Below are positions 1-8,418 of a stretch of DNA of 64,000 nucleotides, one piece after another. The DNA lies in assembly GCF_009193325.2 (NCBI RefSeq), contig NZ_CP059856.1, forward strand, positions 4,030,001-4,094,000, written 5' to 3'. The position numbers and the translations under genes are program-made. Positions within the stretch are counted from its first letter, which is position 1. Each line of letters opens with the position of its first letter. The stretch comes from Bacteroides zhangwenhongii (GTDB taxonomy: Bacteria > Bacteroidota > Bacteroidia > Bacteroidales > Bacteroidaceae). The notes below the pieces were generated by a model. That model was not told the origin of the DNA. It worked only from the letters and a program-made list of their open reading frames with translations, and made no database searches.

Positions 1-927
1 ATCGCTTGTTTTTTCTTCTTCGGAGAAAGTACTTAAAAAACGCAGGCTGACGGGGCGATATTTAAGGGTGGTATTTACTCCGGACAGATCGTCGCTGCCG
101 GTGGCTGTGACAGCAAGATATGATTTTAAAAGCTGGTTGCCCGTCAATTCGTACGCGTTAGTCATCATGGCTTTGTATGCCTCACCTTCCAATAAGGGAT
201 ATTTATTCAATAAGTCTTGGGCTATCGGAAGTGCTTTGCTCCATTGCCGTGTCCAGAAATACATACGAGCCTGATATCCTTTTACGACATCTTCCGTGAA
301 ACGGTAGATCTTATCATTGATATGATATCCGGCAGCCTTTTGCAGATCAGATTCTATCTGATTGATAGTGGCTTGCATGGTACTGCGGAGTGGCTTTTCT
401 TCCATATCAAATGTTGTCACAAGTGGAAGCCCGAGCTGTGTGTCAAATTCTCCCGTACGGGGTACTTCGCAGAATATCCGTAATAATTGATAATATGCCG
501 CACCTCTTATGGCGTAGGCTGTCCCCCGAATTTTATTAGCTTCTTCCGTATCGTTTTCTTCCATTTCATTCAATACGATATTACAGTCGCGAATAAATTC
601 ATAAAGAGATTGGTAGTAATTGGTGTATTGATTTTGGCGGATAATATCACCTACGTATGTTGCTAAAGCACGTGCGCCCGATCCGGTTAGACAAGTTTCA
701 AAATTATCACCGCATACGGCATCCCATGTCATCCATTGATTGGCATTACCTACCAAATAGCTGTCTGAACCGGCGTCAATACTGTTAAGGCGTGTGTGAA
801 TAAGTGCTGAGAACTCTTCTGCCGTCTTAGGGATGGTACGTCCGTAAGGCTTTATATCTAAATAGTTGCTACACGATACGCATAATAATGCTAGTATCGC
901 AATACTTATTATATTTCTTTTCTTCAT
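1..927 (-). CDS. SusD/RagB-like nutrient-binding lipoprotein, partial (3' end outside window)
   Basis: An open frame of 309 codons without a stop runs off the left edge, so the C-terminal part is missing. The start is the ATG at 927-925. The first residues form a lipoprotein signal (basic MKKR, hydrophobic stretch, then LLCVSC with the lipobox Cys near residue 19), and 'NYLDIKP' just after the Cys is typical of SusD N-termini. Blocks such as 'ANKIRGTAYAIRGAAYYQLLR' fit the TPR-like helices of the family. SusD lipoproteins sit on the outer face of the outer membrane and act as a lid over the SusC barrel, delivering ligand. It lies 12 bases after the SusC gene and is the last visible gene of an operon that also encodes two peptidases, so its ligand is more likely a peptide than a glycan (inference). 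Confidence 0.9.
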   Translation of the reverse strand, partial: MKKRNIISIAILALLCVSCSNYLDIKPYGRTIPKTAEEFSALIHTRLNSIDAGSDSYLVGNANQWMTWDAVCGDNFETCLTGSGARALATYVGDIIRQNQYTNYYQSLYEFIRDCNIVLNEMEENDTEEANKIRGTAYAIRGAAYYQLLRIFCEVPRTGEFDTQLGLPLVTTFDMEEKPLRSTMQATINQIESDLQKAAGYHINDKIYRFTEDVVKGYQARMYFWTRQWSKALPIAQDLLNKYPLLEGEAYKAMMTNAYELTGNQLLKSYLAVTATGSDDLSGVNTTLKYRPVSLRFLSTFSEEEKTSD

Positions 928-939
928 AGTGCTCTGTTC

Positions 940-3900
940 TTAAAATCCGATAGAAACTCCCATAGAGAAGGTACGTGGAGTAGGATAAACTGCTCCTGGG
1001 GTTTCGGGGTCAATACCGGAATAGTTGGTTATTATAAATAAGTTGCTAACACTGAATGACAATGCCAATGAACTGATACGTGCTCTTTTAAGCCATTCGT
1101 TTTCAAAGTTATAGCTTAATAATAATGATCCGAGTTTGAAATAAGATACTTTCTCCAACATCGAGGCACGAGTGATCTGGCTACTGATTGTCATGTAATT
1201 ATCCAGTCCGAGATATTCTCCATACGCATCAATGATACGTGGGTATCCATTGGTTATCGGGTTGTCTTTTGTCCAACGATTCACACGGTCTTTTGTTACG
1301 TTCAGGAAATTGGTATACAGGTCATTTTCTTGTGTAGGAATACTTTCAATGGGTGAGGATGATTCATTCAGCATAGTGTAGGATACCGGACAAGTGATAT
1401 TGTTCAGTATTTTTCCTCCTAAAGAATAAGAACCTCCTAAACTCAGGTTTATTTTCTTGTATGATAAAGAGATGGAATATCCTCCGTTGGTAGGTGCGTT
1501 ACTGGTTCCCAAATAGAAAGCATAGTTTTTAGCTTCACCACGGTCTGCTTCCGTAGACATTGTAACGTCCGGACGGGTGGCATAAGCATAAATTCCTAAT
1601 TTCTCATCAATGCCTATTACTTTTCCACTGACAATAGAACTTAATGGGTAGCCTACGTAGTTAGAATTGAAAATGCTTCCATTAGGCGAGGAATATTTTA
1701 GCAACTTATTACGGTTGTAAGCAATATTGGCAGTTAATGAAAGATTCCAATCTTTAGTTTTCAATACATTTGCGCTTATTGTCACTTCCGCTCCTTGATT
1801 CAGCAGCTCTGAGGTGTTATAACTTTGAGATGAAAATCCTGTAGTGTAAACCACCGGTACATTGGTCACGGCATCTCGTGTACGTCTGTCATAAAGTTCA
1901 CCTTGCAGGCGCAGACGGTCATTCAGAAAACCTATATCCATAGAGATTTTCATATCGCGTGTTTTTTCCCAGCGTAATTTGGCGTTCGGGGCATTCCGTA
2001 ATGTTCCCATGCGGTAATAATCATTGTCGGCTTTGCGGAATGAGTTTTCATAATCCATTACCAATTGTGGATAAACAGACTTATTAATGTTTCCTGTATA
2101 TCCGAATGCAGCTCGTAAAGATAAAGTGCTGATAATAGGTTTTAAAGGTTTCATGAACTCTTCCTGATCAACATTCCAAGATAGACCGACAGAGCCGGTA
2201 GGGTTGAATTGTTCATTGCTACCGAAATTATTCGAGCCATCGGTACGTCCTGTCAAACTGAGAATATAACGTTGCTTGAATACATAGTCTAATGAAAGGT
2301 AAAAAGAAGCGAAGGCGTCTTCTACAATACTTTGACCGGATAGCTGATCAACGATGGCTGCATACGAAATCAGGTTGTTATAGCCTATATCCATACTTTC
2401 CGGATATATAGGGATAGAAGAATTACCGGATATGGGATCATATCCATATCGTTTTTCGTAGATGCTTTTGGAATATTGTCCTCGTATCTCCGAGCCTAAC
2501 AATGCGCTTATATAATGGTCGCGACCGAAGGTGTTGAAATAATGGAGCTGGCCGCGTAAATTGTAATTGGTGTTATAAGCATTGGTCTGAGTAATAGAAC
2601 CGTATGTACGCTTAGATATACTACTAGCACTACCTTCAAATGGGCGGTCCTGCCAAGCGGCGTATGTGTTTTTGCCATTGATATTATCGGAGGCATTTGT
2701 CACATATCCGTAAGAGGCCAATCCTTCGAAACTTAAATTGTCTAAGATGTTAACACTTAGATTAGCGATTAATGATGCGGACATATTCTTGGTCTCGTTG
2801 GATGTTTCATTGATTTCCCGGAAAATATTGTATCCACCATCCGGTAATAATTTGTCATAAGCACCATTAGCATGAGTTATACTGTAATATGTATTGTCTG
2901 CTGCATATGATCCGTCTTCGTTGTATATTCTTTCGTATGGATTGGCAAAATAGGCATACTTGAAAGGGTCAACATTCAGTGATGGTGAAGTGGATTCCTG
3001 TATAGCCATATCAGCAGAGATACCTAGTTTCACCCGTTTGTTGGGCTTCATATCAAGTTTGGCACTTACATTGTAGCGTTCGTAATCGGTCTTTTTTACT
3101 AGTCCATTGTTTTTCGAATATCCTAAGGAAACGTAATAAGAGTTTTTTTCCGATCCTCCGGAGAGAGAAAGATAATGGCTGTTTGAAACTGAATTTTGAA
3201 ATAATTCGTCAAACCAATCAGTTGTTTGTTCGCCAAGACGGGCTATTTCCGCATTTTGCTGTTCTAAAGTCATATTGGCGTATTTCCCGTACCCGGATCG
3301 AATCATGCCGACCGCGCCAATAACCGGATAGTGAGTACCATCGGCAAAACCTTTGGCAGAGAATTCATTCCATAACTCTTGCTCCCAAGCCAGTTTCTCA
3401 CTGGAGTTCATTAGATTAGCGTTGCCTGGAGGTCTTGTGACGATAGAAACATTGGCTGAATAATTAATACTCATTTTCCCTTCTTTTCCTCGTTTGGTTG
3501 TTACTACAATAACGCCTCCTGCTGCACGAGAGCCATAAATGGCTGTTGCTGAAGCATCCTTCAATACTGTGATAGATTCAATGTCGTTTGGGTTAATTCC
3601 GGAGATACCATTTGCAAAGATTTCATTGAAATCACCTGCACGGATTTGGCTGCTTGATATGCTTGGAATATCTTTCTGCAAAGGTACCCCGTCTACCACC
3701 CACAATGGTTCTGCATTACCTGTAATTGTGTTTGTACCACGAATACGTATTTTGGCCGATTCTCCCGGGCGACCGGAAACAGCTTTCACGTCCATTCCGG
3801 CAACTTTTCCTTGCATCAACATATCCAAATTGGCTGTAGGGGCTCCTTTCAGGTCTTTGGCTGTCAGTGTTGCCAGTGAACCGGTAGTACGGCGTTTGGT

Positions 3901-4263
3901 CGTACGTTGGTATCCGGTGACTACTACCTGATCCAGTTCGGAGGTTTCATCTTCTAATGTGATATAGCCGGACAGTGGCTTGGTTACTCGCATGAATAGC
4001 GGTTTCATACCCACATACTTAAATTCAATCTGGGTGTTCCGGTCTACCCACAGAGAAACTTCTCCTTGGTCGTTAGCCACTACTCCCTGTGCCTTACCGG
4101 TAACTTTTACTGTTGCACCGGGCAAGGGATTCTTGTCTACGTCTACAATGGTTACTTTCACTAGAATGGTCGCATCGCCTTGCGGCTTTTGAGCGAACAG
4201 GATTGTAGCCATGCAACAGAGACAGACAAACACGAATGCTTTGAATGTTTTCTGATACTTCAT
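940..4263 (-). CDS. SusC/RagA-family TonB-linked outer membrane transporter
   Basis: 1107 residues, the normal length for SusC. Order seen: signal peptide (hydrophobic 'FVFVCLCCMATILFAQ' ending near residue 25), a CarboxypepD_reg-like beta domain at about 32-105 ('NPLPGATVKV'), a TonB-box-like 'LDQVVVTGYQ' near 110, a plug domain with 'LWVVDGVPL' and 'SITVLKDASATAIYGSRAAGGVIVVTTKRG', then a long beta-barrel ending in Phe ('FSMGVSIGF'), as outer membrane barrels do. There is no STN domain before the CarboxypepD_reg domain, so this transporter is not wired to an anti-sigma factor, and no sigma/anti-sigma pair lies beside it. It is 18 bases downstream of the S9 peptidase and 12 bases upstream of the SusD gene. 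Expected role: TonB-driven import across the outer membrane. Confidence 0.95.
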   Translation of the reverse strand: MKYQKTFKAFVFVCLCCMATILFAQKPQGDATILVKVTIVDVDKNPLPGATVKVTGKAQGVVANDQGEVSLWVDRNTQIEFKYVGMKPLFMRVTKPLSGYITLEDETSELDQVVVTGYQRTTKRRTTGSLATLTAKDLKGAPTANLDMLMQGKVAGMDVKAVSGRPGESAKIRIRGTNTITGNAEPLWVVDGVPLQKDIPSISSSQIRAGDFNEIFANGISGINPNDIESITVLKDASATAIYGSRAAGGVIVVTTKRGKEGKMSINYSANVSIVTRPPGNANLMNSSEKLAWEQELWNEFSAKGFADGTHYPVIGAVGMIRSGYGKYANMTLEQQNAEIARLGEQTTDWFDELFQNSVSNSHYLSLSGGSEKNSYYVSLGYSKNNGLVKKTDYERYNVSAKLDMKPNKRVKLGISADMAIQESTSPSLNVDPFKYAYFANPYERIYNEDGSYAADNTYYSITHANGAYDKLLPDGGYNIFREINETSNETKNMSASLIANLSVNILDNLSFEGLASYGYVTNASDNINGKNTYAAWQDRPFEGSASSISKRTYGSITQTNAYNTNYNLRGQLHYFNTFGRDHYISALLGSEIRGQYSKSIYEKRYGYDPISGNSSIPIYPESMDIGYNNLISYAAIVDQLSGQSIVEDAFASFYLSLDYVFKQRYILSLTGRTDGSNNFGSNEQFNPTGSVGLSWNVDQEEFMKPLKPIISTLSLRAAFGYTGNINKSVYPQLVMDYENSFRKADNDYYRMGTLRNAPNAKLRWEKTRDMKISMDIGFLNDRLRLQGELYDRRTRDAVTNVPVVYTTGFSSQSYNTSELLNQGAEVTISANVLKTKDWNLSLTANIAYNRNKLLKYSSPNGSIFNSNYVGYPLSSIVSGKVIGIDEKLGIYAYATRPDVTMSTEADRGEAKNYAFYLGTSNAPTNGGYSISLSYKKINLSLGGSYSLGGKILNNITCPVSYTMLNESSSPIESIPTQENDLYTNFLNVTKDRVNRWTKDNPITNGYPRIIDAYGEYLGLDNYMTISSQITRASMLEKVSYFKLGSLLLSYNFENEWLKRARISSLALSFSVSNLFIITNYSGIDPETPGAVYPTPRTFSMGVSIGF

Positions 4264-4281
4264 AAGCTTTTTGAGTTAGGG

Positions 4282-6585
4282 TTAATTATGATTGATGATA
4301 TCAATATGTTGCTTTACCGGTTGAATGAGATTCTCTACAAAATAGTAGCGGATCAAATTCTGATAATAGGGACACATTACTCCATGGTCTTTTCCCGGCA
4401 GGATAAACATATCGAAACGTTTGTTGGCTTTTATCAGAGCGTCTGCCAGGCGATAGGTAGATGAAGGAGGAACATTCTTATCTACATCGCCGGTGATAAG
4501 CATCAGATGGCCTTTTAAGTTCTTAGCCAGTTCCATATTGGTCGGAATCTTGGTGGAAAATACCGTTTTTCCGGTCTTTGGATCAGTCTTCTCGGTCAGT
4601 CCGTGAAATGCTTCTCCCCACCATTGGATATAGATATTGTTGTCATGGTTGCCCGAAGCAGCTACCGCTACTTTATAAAAGTCGGGATAAGTGAGGATGG
4701 CGGCTACTGTTTGGAATGCTCCTCCGGAGTGTCCGTAAATACCCACACGGTTAAGATCGATGAACGGGTATTTCTTTGCTAACTGCTCAATTACGCTTTT
4801 ATCATCAGCCAACGGATAATCACGCAGATTACCGTAGCCGAAGTTATAGAAATCGTGTCCACGCAAAGGAGAACTTCCACGTGGAGCCACATTGATGACT
4901 ATAAACCCAAGCTCAGCCAGTGATTGGTTACCATTATCGTCAAGTGTGAATGATTGCGGAATCTGATCATCTTGGGGACCGGGATACACATTGCTGATAA
5001 TAGGATATTTTTTGTTCTTATCCAGTTGAGACGGTAGATACATGAGCCCGTAAAGATCTGTTTTCCCATCGGCCGCTTTCAACTTTAACAGTAAAGGCGG
5101 TTGCCATCCTGCTTTTCGCAACAGGCTGTCGTCCATGCGATTTACCTCAAAATATTGTGTGGGACGGTCGAGAGACAATACATTCATTACAGGCGCCAAG
5201 TCCATACGTGAATATGTATCGATGGCATATCGTTGGTCGTCGGACAGGGTTAATTCGTGGTTACCGTTTCCCGGAGTGAGTAGCGTTTGTTTTTTTCCGT
5301 CAAAATCGGCCTTATAATAAAAGGTATAATAAGGGTTAGTATCAGGTTCGTTACCATATCCGGCAAAAATGATATTTCTTCGTAAGGTATCTATATGTAC
5401 GATACTGCCTGCTACGAGGTTATCACCATGTGTAATGCGGTTTAGTAATCGTCCGTCACTATTGTACAGATAATAGTTACCTTTTCCTGTACGTTCCGAC
5501 CACCAAATGAAATATTTTCCTTTTTCTATAATGCGATAGCCCGATAGGGTCAAGTTGATGTGCGGAGCACATTCTTCCGAGATAAGCTCAGTGACTGTGC
5601 CATCTGTCACGTTGATACGGCAAAGGTCTATTTTATCACCCTTACGGCTTCTGCGCGTGAAAAAAAGAGCTTCGGGAGAACGGAAATAGTCCAAAGTTAC
5701 TACTTGGTCAGGATATTTCCCAATCGGTAGCATCTTCCCTTGTTCATGGTCGGCATCATACCAAAACATACGGTATTGACGCACTCCGGCATCACCGGGC
5801 ATAGGCATCTTGAAGGTATTTGTCGTCGGACGTTGCCGTGCAAGGGAGTTGATAAGGCTGATTTCTTTTACTTCACTCATATCCTGCATTAGGCAGACAT
5901 AACGGTGTCCCAGCCAGAATCCTTTGGTGTTAGACTCTATTGTGTCTTTAGAGCAACGGTAAGTATAGGACGCATCCTCTTTACCGTCTTTTGTCAGACG
6001 GTGTATGATTCTTGTACGGTTGTTACGTATATAGAGGTCATATCCGCATCCCAACATAGTGAAGAGTGAGTCAGAACTATGGTACGATGGTTTGAGAACA
6101 GGGCGTTCCTTCTTTTTGTTTTCTGCCTTTATCTGTGTCAGTATTCCGGTGCGCATGTCATACACCATAGACTTTCCTTTCTTATCAAGATAAAAGCGGT
6201 TGAAGTCATTCTTCTTAAATCGATACCCGTAAAGCTGTATATTCCTTGCGTCAAGTGTGTCACCCGTGATTCTTGCATATTGTTGCACGAATTGCAGGTT
6301 ATCCTTTATCATATTGCGTTTTTTACCATTCTTGGCATTAACCAGATAGTAAGAAACTCCATTATCTTCTTTTACATTATAGTAAAAATAAGAACTACCT
6401 TCAATCCAGTTGGGATAAGGTCTTTTGCCTTTTATATATTGCTCCAGTGCATCAGAGGAAAATTTTTCAGCACGTGCCCAGTCCACATCGTTTACAGTAC
6501 TGTTTACCGATGTGGATGTTCCTTGTGCTTGTATGCATAAGCAAAACAGCAGGCCTATAAAACCTATGACAGTGTTTTTTCTCAT
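4282..6585 (-). CDS. S9 family (DPP IV/prolyl oligopeptidase-like) serine peptidase
   Basis: 767 residues. A Sec signal peptide (MRKNTVIGFIGLLFCLCIQAQ) is followed by about 500 residues of beta-propeller-like sequence (DPPIV_N type) and a C-terminal alpha/beta-hydrolase domain. The triad is readable: Ser about 620 in 'GIYGHSGGAF' (GxSxG), Asp about 702 in 'GDVDKNVPP', His about 734 in 'PGKDHGV'. S9 enzymes remove dipeptides or cleave short peptides, here probably in the periplasm or at the cell surface. The start ATG overlaps the upstream subtilisin gene's TGA by four bases (ATGA at 6585-6582), which implies translational coupling. The SusC gene follows after 18 bases. Co-transcription with an endoprotease and a SusCD pair suggests sequential digestion of an imported peptide. 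Confidence 0.92.
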   Translation of the reverse strand: MRKNTVIGFIGLLFCLCIQAQGTSTSVNSTVNDVDWARAEKFSSDALEQYIKGKRPYPNWIEGSSYFYYNVKEDNGVSYYLVNAKNGKKRNMIKDNLQFVQQYARITGDTLDARNIQLYGYRFKKNDFNRFYLDKKGKSMVYDMRTGILTQIKAENKKKERPVLKPSYHSSDSLFTMLGCGYDLYIRNNRTRIIHRLTKDGKEDASYTYRCSKDTIESNTKGFWLGHRYVCLMQDMSEVKEISLINSLARQRPTTNTFKMPMPGDAGVRQYRMFWYDADHEQGKMLPIGKYPDQVVTLDYFRSPEALFFTRRSRKGDKIDLCRINVTDGTVTELISEECAPHINLTLSGYRIIEKGKYFIWWSERTGKGNYYLYNSDGRLLNRITHGDNLVAGSIVHIDTLRRNIIFAGYGNEPDTNPYYTFYYKADFDGKKQTLLTPGNGNHELTLSDDQRYAIDTYSRMDLAPVMNVLSLDRPTQYFEVNRMDDSLLRKAGWQPPLLLKLKAADGKTDLYGLMYLPSQLDKNKKYPIISNVYPGPQDDQIPQSFTLDDNGNQSLAELGFIVINVAPRGSSPLRGHDFYNFGYGNLRDYPLADDKSVIEQLAKKYPFIDLNRVGIYGHSGGAFQTVAAILTYPDFYKVAVAASGNHDNNIYIQWWGEAFHGLTEKTDPKTGKTVFSTKIPTNMELAKNLKGHLMLITGDVDKNVPPSSTYRLADALIKANKRFDMFILPGKDHGVMCPYYQNLIRYYFVENLIQPVKQHIDIINHN

Positions 6586-8138
6586 CTCTTTTTATATTCG
6601 GTTGCTAATTTGACTGCTTGTAGTGCGTCAATGATTCCTCCGCTTGTACAACGATCTTTTAAATTGTCAGCCGGACGAACGCTCTTTATTAATATCTCTT
6701 TGATTTGTGTGGCCGTCAGCTTTGGGAAATGGGCACGTAACATTGCCGCTACACCACTTACTATGGGGGTGGCTATACTGGTTCCTTGTGATACCATGTA
6801 TTTGTTGCCTACCGTTACCGAGGTGATTTCTTCTCCAGGAGCGAATACATCTACTTCTTTTGCTCCATAGTTGGAAAACTGACTTAGTTGCCCTTTCTTG
6901 TCAGAAGAACCGACTCTCAAGTAATTAGGGAATATTTTTCCTTGCGCATCCTTTGCTGAAGGAAAATAGGTGATGAGATCGATATTCCGTTTGTTATTGC
7001 CTGCCGCTTGGATGATAAGTACGTCTTTTTTGAGAGCATATTCAATAGCCTCATTTACCATGTCGGCATCGGGTGAGGTGTATTTTCCTAAACTCATGTT
7101 TATAACCTTAGCGCCATTATCTACTGCATAACGGATAGCGGTTGAAATGTCTTTGTCGTATTCGTCACCGTCAGGAACGGCACGTATGATCATCAACCGC
7201 GCTTGGGGCCAGACACCGGTAATGGCAGCATTATTGATTCCTTGTCCGGCAATCACTCCTGCAACGAAAGTGCCATGGTCGCATCCTTCTGCTTGTAATA
7301 ACGAATTTCCGTAAAAACGGTCTGAAGGATTTTTTAAGTCGTCGCCCATTAATAACCTTTTGTCAGCATCATGCTCGATACCATATAATCTTTTCTGCAT
7401 CAAGGCAAATGTGTTGCGGTGTTGCTTATGAACATCTTTCCATAATGATTTTTTTCCACTCTTGAACATATCGACAAAAAGTGTTTGGCAGGCGTTGCCC
7501 CATGCCGGATCTTCAATAGGAAGATGAGTTAATCCATTGACTGTAAGTGTGTCTATATTTATTCCGGGAATAGTAGTCAGCACAGAATCTATCAGCTGAT
7601 ATGCTTGGTCTTTTGCGGCCGTATAACCCACATATTTTATATAACTCATGATACCCGCCTTCTTTTTCATCTTTTCGTAGTAGGCATATTCAGTAGTATC
7701 TTGTATATCTGCCGGATCGATATTTTTATATTTGGGATATAACCGTTTGAATTCGCGGTACTCTTCAGTTCCGGCACTGGTCATGTTGAATGTCCCGTCT
7801 TTAGTTCCGAGAAAGTTCCATCCGTGCAAATCGTCCGCGTATCCGTTTTTATCATTGTCTTTTCCGTCGATTTTTTCTTTTGGATTACGCCAAAGTGCGG
7901 GTGCTAGATCGATAGAGGTCGTATCTATACCCGAATCGATGATACCCACGATGACTTGCCGGTGGGGTTTTAGCTTTTTTTCTTGTAGAAAGTGTAGGGC
8001 TTTTTCCATATTTATGCCCTGCAATGTATCATTATACACTTTGTACCAGTTTGAATACGCTGTTGTTTGTCCTTTGAGATTGTTTACGGATATCCCTATA
8101 AGGATGAGCAAAAAGATTGGTAGTTTGAATTTTCCCAT
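6582..8138 (-). CDS. S8 family subtilisin-like serine peptidase, secreted
   Basis: 518 residues with an N-terminal signal (MGKFKLPIFLLILIGISVNN). The catalytic set is visible: Asp68 in 'VGIIDSGID', His288 in 'CDHGTFVAGV', oxyanion Asn381 in 'AAGNN' and Ser454 in 'GTSIATPIVSG'. Asp and His are 220 residues apart, far more than the roughly 30-40 of classic subtilisins. The inserted segment opens with an Asp-rich stretch (DGKDNDKNGYADD, about 91-103) that resembles a calcium loop, and is otherwise lysine-rich and helical in appearance. No long propeptide or C-terminal sorting domain is seen. First gene of the peptidase-SusCD operon; a -7 box TATTTTTG lies at 8196-8189 on the minus strand, and an inverted repeat lies at 8154-8177 between it and the start codon. 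Confidence 0.92.
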   Translation of the reverse strand: MGKFKLPIFLLILIGISVNNLKGQTTAYSNWYKVYNDTLQGINMEKALHFLQEKKLKPHRQVIVGIIDSGIDTTSIDLAPALWRNPKEKIDGKDNDKNGYADDLHGWNFLGTKDGTFNMTSAGTEEYREFKRLYPKYKNIDPADIQDTTEYAYYEKMKKKAGIMSYIKYVGYTAAKDQAYQLIDSVLTTIPGINIDTLTVNGLTHLPIEDPAWGNACQTLFVDMFKSGKKSLWKDVHKQHRNTFALMQKRLYGIEHDADKRLLMGDDLKNPSDRFYGNSLLQAEGCDHGTFVAGVIAGQGINNAAITGVWPQARLMIIRAVPDGDEYDKDISTAIRYAVDNGAKVINMSLGKYTSPDADMVNEAIEYALKKDVLIIQAAGNNKRNIDLITYFPSAKDAQGKIFPNYLRVGSSDKKGQLSQFSNYGAKEVDVFAPGEEITSVTVGNKYMVSQGTSIATPIVSGVAAMLRAHFPKLTATQIKEILIKSVRPADNLKDRCTSGGIIDALQAVKLATEYKKR

Positions 8139-8153
8139 GCTTTCATGTTTTTA

Positions 8154-8177
8154 TATTTGCCATATCTGTGGCAAATA
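8154..8177. promoter_or_regulatory. Inverted repeat in the 5' leader of the protease-SusCD operon
   Basis: Nine-base perfect arms, tatttgcca (8154-8162) and tggcaaata (8169-8177), are separated by six bases. The repeat ends 15 bases before the subtilisin start codon and begins just after the expected transcription start. It could be an operator or a leader hairpin; its function is inferred only from position. Confidence 0.45.
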
Positions 8178-8188
8178 GGATGATGGCA

Positions 8189-8217
8189 CAAAAATACAAT
8201 ATAATAATTAAAAGACA
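8189..8217 (-). promoter_or_regulatory. Bacteroides-type promoter of the protease-SusCD operon
   Basis: On the minus strand TATTTTTG (8196-8189) matches the -7 consensus TAnnTTTG. A TTG (8217-8215) lies 18 bases upstream, close to the expected -33 position. The predicted start of transcription is near 8181. Confidence 0.5.
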
Positions 8218-8330
8218 ATAAATCCAGCCTGTAATTTAATAAAAAGAATAAATATTCGGGAATAGCTGTGAAATCCTGTGTTTATAGACTTGCATGTTAG
8301 GAATGTGATATGAGATAGGTATAAAAGACT

Positions 8331-8377
8331 AAAAACGCGTAAAAAGAACAAGGTAATCGTTCTTTTTACGCGTTTTT
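8331..8377 (-). terminator. Long perfect hairpin, nadB terminator (possibly bidirectional)
   Basis: Two perfect 19-base arms (8331-8349 and 8359-8377) with a nine-base loop. The stem is flanked by an A-run on the left and a T-run on the right, so it can form a rho-independent terminator on either strand. It lies about 40 bases after the nadB stop codon and upstream of the protease operon, insulating the two. Confidence 0.85.
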
Positions 8378-8418
8378 TAATATTCTACTTACACTTTGTA
8401 AGTTGTGGAATGTTCCTG

